A stretch of DNA of 17,522 nucleotides from Deltaproteobacteria bacterium (GCA_023487865.1 JAMDBG010000068.1:1-17522), one strand, 5' to 3'; positions 6,883 through 15,106 are shown, counted from the stretch's first letter. Numbers and translations: made by a program. The notes: generated from the sequence alone by a model not told the origin.

Positions 6883-8052
6883 TTAGTGATGGTTGAAATC
6901 TATTCTCTCGGTCATCATGACCGACTGCTTCGGATCCTGAGCGCTTTTCCCATCGGCTGCGACACCGATCCCACGAGTCAGGGCGTCGAGCGATCCCCTC
7001 AGCCTGGCCGTCTTCAGACTCGATTGAGCGCTGCCCGTGCTCTTTTTGAGGTCGGAAACCAGACTGTCAAGATTCGGTATCGGAAAGGGGGAGGCTACGA
7101 TGTAGAGCGTCTCCTGACCTTTTGCATCGTCCAGATAATACCAGTTGGCGGGAGAGGAAGGAATTTCATAAGTCTGCCCCGCCTTGACCCGGTTGCCGGC
7201 GCCCGCATCGGGATGCGGGAAGATGATAAGAGCCTTTCCCTGTGAATCGAAGTTGACCACATAAAGGTAACCGTCGCTGTCTGTCATGAAGTTGATCTTG
7301 AATTGATCGCCGCTCTTCAGAGTCGCTCCCGAATGGATCCTGAGCGGTTCGTACTCGGGGGTGCCCGCAGTGGAAACGCCCTTCTCTCGGCGTGCCCTCA
7401 GCGAGTATTCAACATTGATCTTTTTAAGGGTCTGGGGATCCGCAGTGGCCGCCATTGGGACATTTCCCACCCCGACCTGCACCCCCCGTTTCTGCACCAG
7501 GTCCTGGAACTTCTGATCGAGGTTTTTGAGTTCATCGAGAATTGCAGTGCCGGCGGTGCCGACGCTGAAGCTCAGCTTGGCATCCCCCGTCGCCCCATCG
7601 GAAGCCGGTATCTGGTATTCAGGATTCGGCACGGCAACAGGTGGGGGTGTTCCCTCCAAGCCGCTCTTCGCCGTATTGGCCATCTCCCGGATCTTCATCT
7701 GGGCGCGACGCAGGTATCGCTGTTCGGCCACATATTCGTTTTTTGAAATCAGACAATTGTTGTATTCAATGCACACCTGATGCTGATGGGCGAGCAGATC
7801 GCCTGTGATGCTGTCCAGGCTGATCATGGGCTGGGCTCCAAAGCCGATGCCGGTTCCGAAGGATTCGATGACGCCGATATCGAATTTCAAAGTCCTCTGA
7901 TACTGCTCGAAGGCCATGCGGCAATCCATCTGGGGTCTATTCCCGTCCGGACACACGATCTCCTTGCCTGTCGGAGCCCCTTCCTTGAAGGTCGCACAGG
8001 CGGTGAGCATTATAATGATGCATAAAAATACCAGAAATTTGCCGTTTCTCAT
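6883..8052 (-). CDS. DUF4384-domain lipoprotein
   Basis: This 389-residue predicted lipoprotein has signal MRNGKFLVFLCIIIMLTAC with lipobox L-T-A-Cys19. Alanine at +2 suggests sorting to the outer membrane. The N-terminal region contains two close cysteine pairs (34/44 and 94/100) that could form disulphides in the periplasm, and an amphipathic helical stretch near 105-130. The DUF4384 domain spans about 236-322, with the pattern HSGATLKSGDQFKINF, DGYLYVVNFDSQGKALIIFP, and NRVKAGQTYEIP. In other bacteria this domain is often fused to or encoded beside caspase-like peptidases, which fits the CHAT gene upstream. Its biochemical role is unknown. ATG 8052 is chosen for the AAGGAGGT 6 bases upstream, rather than ATG 8073. 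Confidence 0.88.
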   Translation of the reverse strand: MRNGKFLVFLCIIIMLTACATFKEGAPTGKEIVCPDGNRPQMDCRMAFEQYQRTLKFDIGVIESFGTGIGFGAQPMISLDSITGDLLAHQHQVCIEYNNCLISKNEYVAEQRYLRRAQMKIREMANTAKSGLEGTPPPVAVPNPEYQIPASDGATGDAKLSFSVGTAGTAILDELKNLDQKFQDLVQKRGVQVGVGNVPMAATADPQTLKKINVEYSLRARREKGVSTAGTPEYEPLRIHSGATLKSGDQFKINFMTDSDGYLYVVNFDSQGKALIIFPHPDAGAGNRVKAGQTYEIPSSPANWYYLDDAKGQETLYIVASPFPIPNLDSLVSDLKKSTGSAQSSLKTARLRGSLDALTRGIGVAADGKSAQDPKQSVMMTERIDFNHH

Positions 8053-8129
8053 CACCCACCTCCTTTGTGTCATATCGCACGTGTATTATGATGGAGCACC
8101 GGACGATTGGATGCCGGAAGCCCACACAT

Positions 8130-10727
8130 TCAACGGGATCCGCCTAGGATGAAAGCCCCGTAAACCGATGGGGGCAGACCTCGTTGCTTAAGCGCATTTC
8201 GTGCGGCAAGCCAGGCATCCCCGTAGCTGCCGGTTTGGGCCTGCCGGTGAAACGTTTCCATAAAGACTTTCGTGCCTTCATCTTCTATGGGCCATAGACT
8301 GCTGAGAATGACAGTGGCGCCGCTGAGGTAGAAGCTGCGGCTGAGCCCCAACAGATCATCGCCCGACATGATTTTACCCATTCCCGTGGCGCAGGCCGAC
8401 AGGATCACCGTCCGGGCCGGGATCGGGTTTTCATATAGAGAGTTGGCGGTCAGAGAGAACGCCTTTCTTTCTTTACTCAGATACAGGGCGGACGCCAAGG
8501 GGTCTTTGGGATCAAAAATGCCGTGCGTCGCCAGGTGCAGAATTTTCACGCCGGTGCCGACCGCATCGCGTAAATTCGTTTCCGTTGCTTCCTCTCCGAG
8601 CAAAGGGGACGCCTGATAAATCGCGGCAATGCTCCGGGCCTCTTCTCTGGCACCCGGCAGTTGAGGCAGCACGCCGCCAAGCTCGGGATCGCCCACGACA
8701 CTGGCGCTGAATTGTGTAACAAAGGAACGAGGATTCCGGATCAACCAGCCACCGTTCGGCAAAATCACCACCGGTACCTGAACGTCCAGAGCCCCCCAGG
8801 GAACAAAGTAGAGAGCTCCCGAGGGCACCACGTAAATCGTCTTTCGGGCCGACCACTGAGACATCTTCAGCCCTTCGCACAAATCGTTCAATATCGCATC
8901 CGTCCTTGAGGCTGAAGACGCAGCGGAAGAGACCGCTTTAATGGCGACGCCTCTGGCCGCCTGATCCATCGGAAAACCGATGGACTCCGTGAATTGATCC
9001 AGCAGGCTCTGCAAAGAATCCCAGGTCAAGGAAAGGGTCAAAATCCTTTGGTTCCTCTCCTCGATAAGAAACAGCTGTATGGATTCATGGCTTCGGGCAG
9101 GCAGGGCGTAAACCAGAACTTCCCCGGATTTCAGACGAGACTGGATCTGCTGGAGCGTTTTAAAGGATATGGACAGCACATCGGCCATTTCCGGATCTCT
9201 TTGGCGAAGCTGTTCAATAACGGCCCGACGCTGGGAGAGAAGCTCCTTCTCTCTGGATGGATTTTTCCCGACCGCATTCCCCGGAGCGTAATTCACGAGT
9301 CTCTGTTGCAGGATTTTCTGGCTGAGCTGTTGTATGGCCTTTGTCAATTCCGGTTCCCGAGTCGGCGCAATGTTTCGCCCGGCCAGCATCTCCACGAACG
9401 CCCGCGCGCGGGATCGCTCCAAATCCTCAAAAAGACGATTAAAATCAGATTTTTTCACGTCCATTTTCGTCAGAAAATGGACAACATCTTCTTTTCCGAT
9501 CCCAAAACGCAGCTTCGCCCGGTCAGTGGCAAGCGTCCCGGAAATTTCGTCTATCCCCGTCTGGGCATGGCGCAAGACCTGTTCGGCCTCATCTTCGCGT
9601 CCCATTTTGATGAGTGTTTGTCCGCGCAGGACTTCAATGCGCCAGATCATATCCGTAGCGCCGCAGCGGCGGGCCAGTTCGAGGGCCTTTACCGCTGCAT
9701 CATTGGCTGATGCATATTGTTCGATCCCATGCAGGGTCCTTGCTCTGAGCGCCTCAAGGGTTACAATCCCCCGGTCGTATTCCAGCGAGCGGAAGAAAGA
9801 TTCGGCCCGGTTGAAAACGAGATTGCTCTCTTCGACATCTCTGGTGACAGCCAGTTTTGCGGCGGCCAAAAATACCAGATTGTTGGCCCGTCCGTAGAAA
9901 CTGTCGGCATGGGCAACGACCATCCGTCCATACAAGGGATGTTGGGTCAGAAAGTGGACATCATTGAATTTCTTTTCTGATGTTTCCGCCCAAAGCAGCG
10001 CCTTTTCGTATTTCCCCTCGAAGAGATAAATTCCCGCCAGGCCCGTGAAGGCCCTTAGTTGAGCCGTCACAACACCTACCAGCTCCGGCAGGTTGCCCGG
10101 AGGGAGGGCATAGGACGTGGGCATGCTCCAGTCACCCGCAGCCTTGACCACTTGAAACATGTCCTGCTTTGCGCTCTGATAATCTTCGAGCCAGAGCCTG
10201 ACCTCTCCTCGGAGCGCCCGTGAATTCCAGTTATGGCCGATAAAGATCATCTCCCGTTGGGACGTCGTTTCCAGTTCCACTTCTGCATCCGCTGCACGCC
10301 CCAGCATGATGAGAACCTGTGCCTTCAGAAAAGAGATCTGCCATAACAATCCGGGATCGGAGGATTTTGATTCCGCCTGTTCCAGCGCTTTAAATGCCTG
10401 TTCGGCATCGCCACCCAAATAGGTTTCATAGGCTAATTTCAACTCGGGCGTCACAGAGATGCCATACGCATTGTTTTTGCCGACGGGGGGAATGAGCTGG
10501 GACCTGGCAGGCAGTGGCGTGGGAGCCACCGAACTGTGATGTGCGGGAGGACGGCCCTGTTCCAGTTCACGGAGTAGAGCCTTTTTCGTCGCCAAATCCG
10601 GATCGGGAAGCGGTTTCAGTGGGGGTAGAGGAACATTCGCGCAGCCGGAAAAGAAACAGACCAAGGACAGAAGGAAAATGGTCGGAAGGCGTTTCGTTTT
10701 TCTGCCGACTGCATCAAGGGTTATCAT
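8130..10727 (-). CDS. TPR-CHAT caspase-like lipoprotein
   Basis: This 865-residue predicted lipoprotein has a signal peptide ending FFSG-Cys29, with Ala at +2 (outer membrane by the Lol rule). The middle part, about residues 80-430, is helical with TPR-like repeats (for example YLGGDAEQAFKALEQAES and YEKALLWAETSEKKF). The C-terminal part, about 540-865, is a CHAT domain of the caspase clan. The catalytic His735 lies in LHLATHG (codon 8525-8523) and Cys779 in LSACATG (codon 8393-8391). The family ending SGATVILSSLWPI and YGAFILGG is present, so the protease looks intact. The substrate is unknown. It is the first gene of a cassette with the DUF4384 lipoprotein (77 bases downstream) and the PASTA protein. 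The ribosome binding site is weak. The -3 lipobox residue, Phe, is unusual, so lipidation is likely but not certain. Confidence 0.9.
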   Translation of the reverse strand: MITLDAVGRKTKRLPTIFLLSLVCFFSGCANVPLPPLKPLPDPDLATKKALLRELEQGRPPAHHSSVAPTPLPARSQLIPPVGKNNAYGISVTPELKLAYETYLGGDAEQAFKALEQAESKSSDPGLLWQISFLKAQVLIMLGRAADAEVELETTSQREMIFIGHNWNSRALRGEVRLWLEDYQSAKQDMFQVVKAAGDWSMPTSYALPPGNLPELVGVVTAQLRAFTGLAGIYLFEGKYEKALLWAETSEKKFNDVHFLTQHPLYGRMVVAHADSFYGRANNLVFLAAAKLAVTRDVEESNLVFNRAESFFRSLEYDRGIVTLEALRARTLHGIEQYASANDAAVKALELARRCGATDMIWRIEVLRGQTLIKMGREDEAEQVLRHAQTGIDEISGTLATDRAKLRFGIGKEDVVHFLTKMDVKKSDFNRLFEDLERSRARAFVEMLAGRNIAPTREPELTKAIQQLSQKILQQRLVNYAPGNAVGKNPSREKELLSQRRAVIEQLRQRDPEMADVLSISFKTLQQIQSRLKSGEVLVYALPARSHESIQLFLIEERNQRILTLSLTWDSLQSLLDQFTESIGFPMDQAARGVAIKAVSSAASSASRTDAILNDLCEGLKMSQWSARKTIYVVPSGALYFVPWGALDVQVPVVILPNGGWLIRNPRSFVTQFSASVVGDPELGGVLPQLPGAREEARSIAAIYQASPLLGEEATETNLRDAVGTGVKILHLATHGIFDPKDPLASALYLSKERKAFSLTANSLYENPIPARTVILSACATGMGKIMSGDDLLGLSRSFYLSGATVILSSLWPIEDEGTKVFMETFHRQAQTGSYGDAWLAARNALKQRGLPPSVYGAFILGGSR

Positions 10728-10803
10728 AGTTCTTCGATCAGGGTCTTACAGTTCTGAGCAGACGATTACCCGTTACTTTGCGACATAGACCCGCTGATCC
10801 CTG

Positions 10804-10853
10804 GAAGCGGCTCCCGTAAAACCGGGTTGCCGTTCTTTATCCGACACCGCTTC
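10804..10853 (-). promoter_or_regulatory. leader hairpins upstream of the CHAT gene
   Basis: In the transcribed leader, two competing foldings are visible. One pairs 10847-10853 with 10804-10810 (7 base pairs, GAAGCGG with CCGCTTC). The other is a compact GC-rich hairpin, CCCG (10813-10816) with CGGG (10823-10826), extended by CGGC (10808-10811) with GCCG (10829-10832). The extension shares bases with the long helix, so the two could switch. No U tract follows on the minus strand. This matches no known riboswitch that I recognise. Confidence 0.3.
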
Positions 10854-10864
10854 TATGTGAAAGT

Positions 10865-10893
10865 ATTATAAAATGGCTGTTTTTAATCGTCAA
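10865..10893 (-). promoter_or_regulatory. sigma-70 promoter of the CHAT-DUF4384-PASTA cassette
   Basis: On the minus strand TTGACG (10893-10888), a 17-base spacer and a perfect TATAAT (10870-10865) form a near-consensus promoter. Transcription would start near 10858, about 130 bases before the CHAT start codon. It is the only good promoter seen for the three genes. Confidence 0.65.
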
Positions 10894-11130
10894 GGAATAA
10901 ATGGCTCAATGGTATGAAATTTCTACGCGGTAAGAGCCGTTTCTGATGAGAGAATCGATGCCGCTATCCGGTCCCGGGAATGAATGGAAACTCGTATGAT
11001 TGTATACCTCGACACTTGCTTCGTCCCTTGATCTCTTGAGTGCCCTGCAGCCTGTCACGGGGCATTTCATTGTCGAGGCCCAAACACCGTGGTGGAAAAT
11101 CTTGGCATTGCGGTTGCTGCGGATGAAACT

Positions 11131-11601
11131 TCAGATCTTGAACTTGGGCGGGAGGGGCCGGTCGATGGCCAACCTGTTGCTGCCGGGTAAAATCATCAGG
11201 GTGGATGTTCCATGGGCAAGAAGCTTGCCTTTTTCATCAGTTACAGTCGCTTCGGCATATCCCAGCGTCTTGCCCAGCTTGATACGACTGCCTTTGGCGA
11301 TCAGTTTACCCGATACCGCCGGCGCAAGATAGTTTAGCTTTAAATCAACGGAGGTGGCGCCGGCGTTCTGGTCTTCGATCTCGTAAAATATCGCCCAGAA
11401 AGTGGCGGCATCGATAATTGACGCAAACACCCCGCCGTGAACGAAACCAAACGGCTGCAGATGCTTTGGGGCCAGACGGATTTCAAGCTGGCTGAAGCCG
11501 AGCCCTACCTCCGAAATCGTCATCGATAACAACTCGAAATAAGGACTGCGGTTAACCAATTGATTGACCAGTTGAATATATTCATCGTTGAGTTTTTTCA
11601 T
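11131..11601 (-). CDS. PaaI-type hotdog thioesterase
   Basis: This 156-residue single hotdog-fold protein of the PaaI/YbgC-like acyl-CoA thioesterase group should hydrolyse acyl-CoA or aryl-CoA thioesters in the cytoplasm. The signature is FVHGGVFASIIDAATFWAI, with His55-Gly-Gly and Asp64 in the usual active-site helix. VDLKLNYLAPAVSGKLIAKG and the AEATVTDEKGKLLAHGTSTLMIL strand complete the fold. ATG 11601 follows AGAGGTGA closely. The longer reading to 11646 would approach the tRNA terminator. Little room exists for a separate promoter between that terminator and the gene, so some expression may come from tRNA read-through. Substrate preference cannot be read from the sequence. Confidence 0.87.
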   Translation of the reverse strand: MKKLNDEYIQLVNQLVNRSPYFELLSMTISEVGLGFSQLEIRLAPKHLQPFGFVHGGVFASIIDAATFWAIFYEIEDQNAGATSVDLKLNYLAPAVSGKLIAKGSRIKLGKTLGYAEATVTDEKGKLLAHGTSTLMILPGSNRLAIDRPLPPKFKI

Positions 11602-11656
11602 TTCACCTCTTGGAGTGTGTACGTACGAAACATTGGGGAGAAGCATGTAAAGAATA

Positions 11657-11686
11657 AAGGGGCTAACCGTAAGTGGTTAACCCCTT
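11657..11686 (-). terminator. rho-independent terminator of tRNA-Phe
   Basis: On the minus strand GGGGTTAACC (11684-11675) pairs with GGTTAGCCCC (11668-11659), with one G-U pair and a 6-base loop. Flanking AA/TT extends the stem to 12 base pairs, and TTTATTCTTT overlaps and follows the 3' arm. It begins 7 bases past the encoded CCA. Confidence 0.8.
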
Positions 11687-11693
11687 GATTTCA

Positions 11694-11769
<76 letters not shown>

Positions 11770-11806
11770 GCATCGCGACCCAATTTCCGTTGAAATGGAA
11801 CGCTCT

Positions 11807-11833
11807 TCTATAAAATATCCTTCTGCTTGTCAA
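11807..11833 (-). promoter_or_regulatory. probable promoter of tRNA-Phe
   Basis: On the minus strand a perfect TTGACA (11833-11828) precedes TATAGA (11812-11807), with a short 15-base spacer and a GC-containing discriminator. The start would be about 30 bases before the mature tRNA 5' end. The short spacer lowers confidence. Confidence 0.45.
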
Positions 11834-11894
11834 GGCCTTTTTCTCTCGGAAACGTATCGTTATAACTATCCTTTGGCGCTTGATTCTCGGCACC

Positions 11895-12557
11895 TCACGG
11901 ATTTTCGGTCGGTCGTCCGGATGATCCTGCTTCCGGAATCCCGGTTTCTGCAGAACCGGACGGTTCGGCGATACGGACAGCGTTGACCGGCGGCATCGAG
12001 AAAGGCGGTAAAGCGGCAGAGAGGGCCTCCGCATCGGTCGGGAGCGGATTGTTGAAGGTGGAAGTTCCTGTGGGGCTCGCTTGCTTACCGGGTTCGTTTC
12101 CCGCACGGACGACGAGGGTAGCGGCGATTTTGTCGTGCCAGCCCTGCTTCCTATTGTCGAAGGCAATCCAGATAAAGCCGAGAAAGAACAGGCTTCCTGA
12201 GATCAGAGAACCTACCCAGCGGAGAAAGGCGATGCCGAGGGTCATTTTTTCACCCGAGATCCGGATGACGCGGATCCCACAGAGTCTCTTCCCCAGTGTT
12301 TGGCCGACGGTTCCGTGGAACCAGATAAAGTAAACCATGTCCATGAGTAACATCGTCACGAAATACACGGCCATGAAAAGGCCCATCCCGCGGGGAAGAT
12401 CCCCGGTTATGACGATACTCCCGAACGAAACGCCCCTGAGTCCCATGGCGACAAGGCCGACCAGAAAGAGGAGCAGAGATATGAGGTAGAGGACGAACTT
12501 ATCGATGAAATAGGCCGATAATCGTCTCCAGAAACCACCGAACCGCCTATCCCTCAT
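11895..12557 (-). CDS. RDD-family membrane protein
   Basis: This 220-residue inner-membrane protein opens with GGFWRRLSAYFIDKFVLYLIS, the RDD-type start with Arg and Asp flanking the first membrane helix. Further hydrophobic segments lie near 15-42, 55-80 and 105-130. The conserved GQTLGKRLCGIRVI and the DNRKQGWHDKIAATLVV segment identify the family. The function of most RDD proteins is unknown; some act in ion exchange. About 65 C-terminal residues form a Pro/Ser/Thr/Ala-rich, probably disordered tail, an unusual addition. The ATG overlaps the rsmE stop by 11 bases, and GGGAGGT lies upstream. It is the last gene of the prmA-rsmE operon. Confidence 0.85.
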   Translation of the reverse strand: MRDRRFGGFWRRLSAYFIDKFVLYLISLLLFLVGLVAMGLRGVSFGSIVITGDLPRGMGLFMAVYFVTMLLMDMVYFIWFHGTVGQTLGKRLCGIRVIRISGEKMTLGIAFLRWVGSLISGSLFFLGFIWIAFDNRKQGWHDKIAATLVVRAGNEPGKQASPTGTSTFNNPLPTDAEALSAALPPFSMPPVNAVRIAEPSGSAETGIPEAGSSGRPTENP

Positions 12558-13323
12558 GCGGACCTCCCCCTGCGGGGCCTCCGAGCGTCCCCTTTTCGTA
12601 TTGGAGGATGGCGATGGCGGCCACCGCCGCCGTATCCACCCGAAGGACCCGTTTCCCCATACTCACGGAGAGGAAGCCAGCGTCCAGAGCCTGGTCGATT
12701 TCTTTTTTGTCGAACCCCCCCTCCGGACCGACGACCAGAAGAAATCCTCCGGTCCCCTCGTTCTTGGGATCCCTGAGGACCTCGCGGATCCCCTTGGCCG
12801 ATTCCTCTTCCCAGCAGATGAGATTGAGCCATTCCGGATGGGTGGAGTGGAGCACCTCGGCTAACGAGACGATCCCCCCGATTTCCGGAATGTCGGTCCG
12901 GCCGCATTGACGTGAAGCCTCGACGGCGATCTTCTGCCAGCGCTCCCGCTTCTGCGGCGACTTTTCCGCCGGCCAGCGGGGAATCGACCGTTCCGCGAGG
13001 AACGGGATAATCCTTCCCACGCCCAGTTCCGTGGCGTGCCGGATAATCGCCTCCATCTTATCCGTTTTAGGGATCGCCTGGCAGAGGGTGATCTCGATCG
13101 TGTCTGCCATCACGGCGCGCCTGTCGTTGATCTCCAGGGCAAGCCCTTCCGCCGCCTGCCGGATCACCGCGTCGTACTCCCATCCCGTCCCGGTGAAGAC
13201 ACGGAGGGGTTCGCCCACCCGCATCCTGAGCACGGTCTTTAAGTACCTGGCCTGTTCCGCCGTTGCGATACAGACGTCGCCCATCTCGATGGGATGCGGG
13301 AGGTAGAGTCGGGGGAGTCTCAT
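12547..13323 (-). CDS. rsmE: 16S rRNA m3U1498 methyltransferase RsmE
   Basis: This 258-residue SPOUT-class enzyme methylates N3 of U1498 in 16S rRNA. An N-terminal PUA-like beta domain (1-70) precedes the knotted catalytic domain, with ITLCQAIPKTDKMEAIIRHATELGV (split around residue 90), AVEASRQCGR (133-142), VVGPEGGFDKKEI (197-209) and MGKRVLRVDTAAVAAIAI (222-239). The last motif usually reads LRTETA, so Asp replaces Glu here, a conservative change. ATG 13323 overlaps the prmA stop as ATGA, with GAGGGA about 8 bases upstream. The longer reading to 13362 lies inside prmA and is less likely. It sits between prmA and an RDD gene. Confidence 0.95.
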   Translation of the reverse strand: MRLPRLYLPHPIEMGDVCIATAEQARYLKTVLRMRVGEPLRVFTGTGWEYDAVIRQAAEGLALEINDRRAVMADTIEITLCQAIPKTDKMEAIIRHATELGVGRIIPFLAERSIPRWPAEKSPQKRERWQKIAVEASRQCGRTDIPEIGGIVSLAEVLHSTHPEWLNLICWEEESAKGIREVLRDPKNEGTGGFLLVVGPEGGFDKKEIDQALDAGFLSVSMGKRVLRVDTAAVAAIAILQYEKGTLGGPAGGGPHEG

Positions 13324-14288
13324 CGGTTGCTTCCCTCTTTGTTCAGGACATAGCAGACCCACTCCCGTTCGGTGATCAGTCGCCCGAGAGAAAAACTTTG
13401 ACTGAGAAAACGGGCCTCGATGTCCGGTTTGTTCTGCTCGATAATTCCCGAGATGACGAGCTGTCCGCCGGGGCGGACGAGGCGGATGAGATGGGGAAAA
13501 AGTGCGATCAGGATCTTCGCTGTCAGGTTGGCAACGACCAAGGGGAAGGGTTCCGTGAGTGAGGCGATGTCCCGGTCGGCGACGGTCACGCGCCCTTCGA
13601 CCCGGTTCATAAGGACATTTTCCTGTGCGATCTTCGTCGCCTGCCCGTCATTATCAACGCAGAGCACTCGTTCGGCGCCCAGCTTTGCACAGGCGATGCC
13701 GAGGATGCCCGTTCCCGTCCCGACGTCGAGCACGTGCAATGTCGAGAAGGTCCGATCCTCAAGGCGTATCGCCTCGATCGCCTCCAGACACATCCTAGTG
13801 GAGGCGTGCTGGCCGGTGCCGAATGCCATGCCGGGGTCGATCTCGATGACGATGTCCGTGCCGCTCGGAATAAAGGGCTCCCAGGTCGGTTTGATGACGA
13901 GGTTCCGGCCCACCCTGAGGGGCTTGAAGTACTTTTTCCACGTTTCACCCCAGCCGGGATCGTGGATGACCTCCGTCCGAAAGCCAGGCTCCTCCAGCGC
14001 CGGGAAGAGCTCAGCCAGGCTGCCGAGGTAGTTCTGAAGCGCGGCGAGGCGCTGTTCCAAATGGGCATCGCAGGGGAGGAAGGCCTTCAGCGTTTCCTGT
14101 GGGGGTGACATGGGGCAAATGCCCGTTTCCTGCGGTTCGGGGTATTCCTGAAAGACCCCCTGGGCACCGATTTCAATCAGGAAATTGGTCAGGGCGTCGT
14201 TCAGTTCCTCCACTGCGGAAAGCTCGATCTTCAGCCAGTCGTCCCTCTGTTCTTTTTCCTTCCCAGGTTCCACCGGCATGACGCGCAT
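13320..14288 (-). CDS. prmA: ribosomal protein L11 methyltransferase PrmA
   Basis: This 322-residue SAM-dependent enzyme trimethylates lysines and the N-terminus of ribosomal protein L11. The N-terminal substrate-recognition region runs to about residue 110. It is followed by the family signature DPGMAFGTGQHASTRMCLEAI (151-171, read with one break), SAM motif I LDVGTGTGILGIA (187-199), VDNDG (211-215) and the catalytic VANLTAKIL (252-260). ATG 14288 follows GGAGG closely. ATG 14279 is also possible, and the longer frame to 14378 adds residues not expected in PrmA and crosses a possible promoter. It is the first gene of the prmA-rsmE-RDD operon, divergent from the tetrapyrrole genes. Confidence 0.94.
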   Translation of the reverse strand: MRVMPVEPGKEKEQRDDWLKIELSAVEELNDALTNFLIEIGAQGVFQEYPEPQETGICPMSPPQETLKAFLPCDAHLEQRLAALQNYLGSLAELFPALEEPGFRTEVIHDPGWGETWKKYFKPLRVGRNLVIKPTWEPFIPSGTDIVIEIDPGMAFGTGQHASTRMCLEAIEAIRLEDRTFSTLHVLDVGTGTGILGIACAKLGAERVLCVDNDGQATKIAQENVLMNRVEGRVTVADRDIASLTEPFPLVVANLTAKILIALFPHLIRLVRPGGQLVISGIIEQNKPDIEARFLSQSFSLGRLITEREWVCYVLNKEGSNR

Positions 14289-14322
14289 ACCCCTCCAAGT
14301 TCCAGCATTCTGTGACCGGAAA

Positions 14323-14361
14323 CCTATAACCTTTGTAATTATTTTTTTCAAGCGGCTTGAA
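14323..14361 (-). promoter_or_regulatory. possible prmA promoter with overlapping inverted repeat
   Basis: On the minus strand TTGAAA (14351-14346), a 17-base spacer and TATAGG (14328-14323) form a moderate promoter for prmA. A perfect 7-base inverted repeat, TTCAAGC and GCTTGAA around one base (14347-14361), covers its -35. Its right arm also supplies a TTGAAT (14357-14362) pointing toward sirC, without a good -10. A regulator bound here could affect both directions. No promoter for sirC is convincing. Confidence 0.35.
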
Positions 14362-14449
14362 TTTAGGGGGGTCTTCATGGTATGCGCTAGTCCTGATTCT
14401 GGAAGTGGATTTCAAGGATACTCCTCTTCCCGGCTAAATAAGGAAAGGA

Positions 14450-15106
14450 ATGGCTGTGCGGTATTATCCCCTTCTTCTCGATGTTTCCCGGCGCCGATGC
14501 GTCGTTGTCGGCGGCGGGAGCGTGGCGGAAAGGAAAGTTGAAAGGCTTCTTGCCTGCGGCGCCTGCGTCGAGGTTGTCGGAAAGCGGCTGACCCCGACGC
14601 TTGCTGCGCTTGCGGGAGAGGGGAGGATCGTTCACCACGATACCGACTATGAACAGCCCCTGATTCGTGGGGCGTTTCTCGTCATCGGTGCGACGGACAG
14701 CGATACGGTAAATGGGCGGATTGCCGCGGACGCCCGGGCACTGGGAATACCGGTGAACATCGTCGACGAACCCGCCCGGTGCGACTTCATCCTTCCGTCG
14801 ATCGTCGAGCGGGGGGATTTGGTGATCGCCGTCTCCACAAGCGGCAAGAGCCCCGCTCTGGCCAAGAAACTCCGGACGGAACTGGAGACCTCCTATGGCC
14901 AGGAGTACGCCGTCCTGCTCCAGATCATGGGGGAACTGCGGGAGAAGATCATCGCCGGCCGGCGTCCCTCTGCCGAGAATCGAGGGCTTTTCGAAGCCGT
15001 TGTCTCTTCCCGGATCCTGGATCATATCCGTGCGGGGCGGTGGAAAGAGGTGAAGTCAGTGATCAGGGAGTTGACCGGAATAGAGATGGAGGTGGAACCG
15101 CGATGA
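14450..15106 (+). CDS. sirC: precorrin-2 dehydrogenase / sirohydrochlorin ferrochelatase
   Basis: This 218-residue stand-alone homologue of the CysG N-terminal part (SirC/Met8 family) makes sirohydrochlorin, and possibly sirohaem, from precorrin-2 with NAD+. The Rossmann motif CVVVGGGSVAERKVERLL spans about 17-34. VDEPARCDFILPSIVERGDLVIA and STSGKSPALAKKLR are family signatures, the last usually ending the NAD domain. A C-terminal helical dimerisation region follows. ATG 14450 has AAGGAAAGG just upstream. The stop overlaps the ccsA start as ATGA. It leads the sirC-ccsA-hemA-hemC operon, which would feed the sirohaem and haem branches. Whether it also inserts iron cannot be read from the sequence. 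Confidence 0.93.
   Translation: MAVRYYPLLLDVSRRRCVVVGGGSVAERKVERLLACGACVEVVGKRLTPTLAALAGEGRIVHHDTDYEQPLIRGAFLVIGATDSDTVNGRIAADARALGIPVNIVDEPARCDFILPSIVERGDLVIAVSTSGKSPALAKKLRTELETSYGQEYAVLLQIMGELREKIIAGRRPSAENRGLFEAVVSSRILDHIRAGRWKEVKSVIRELTGIEMEVEPR

Larger units (their letters stand above)
10728..11130. other. 403-base gap: cassette leader and promoter
   Basis: The part next to the CHAT gene (10728-10893) is its probable 130-base transcribed leader plus promoter, described separately. The remainder up to the thioesterase stop at 11131 has no supported gene. An imperfect TGCCC/GGGCA hairpin near 11041-11066 might end thioesterase transcription, but it has a long loop and no T tract. Short frames here lack ribosome binding sites. 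Confidence 0.55.

Noticed and set aside
8994..9710. 238-codon plus-strand frame inside the CHAT gene region
   Set aside because: It lies entirely antisense to the TPR-CHAT coding sequence and has no start signals or recognisable motifs.
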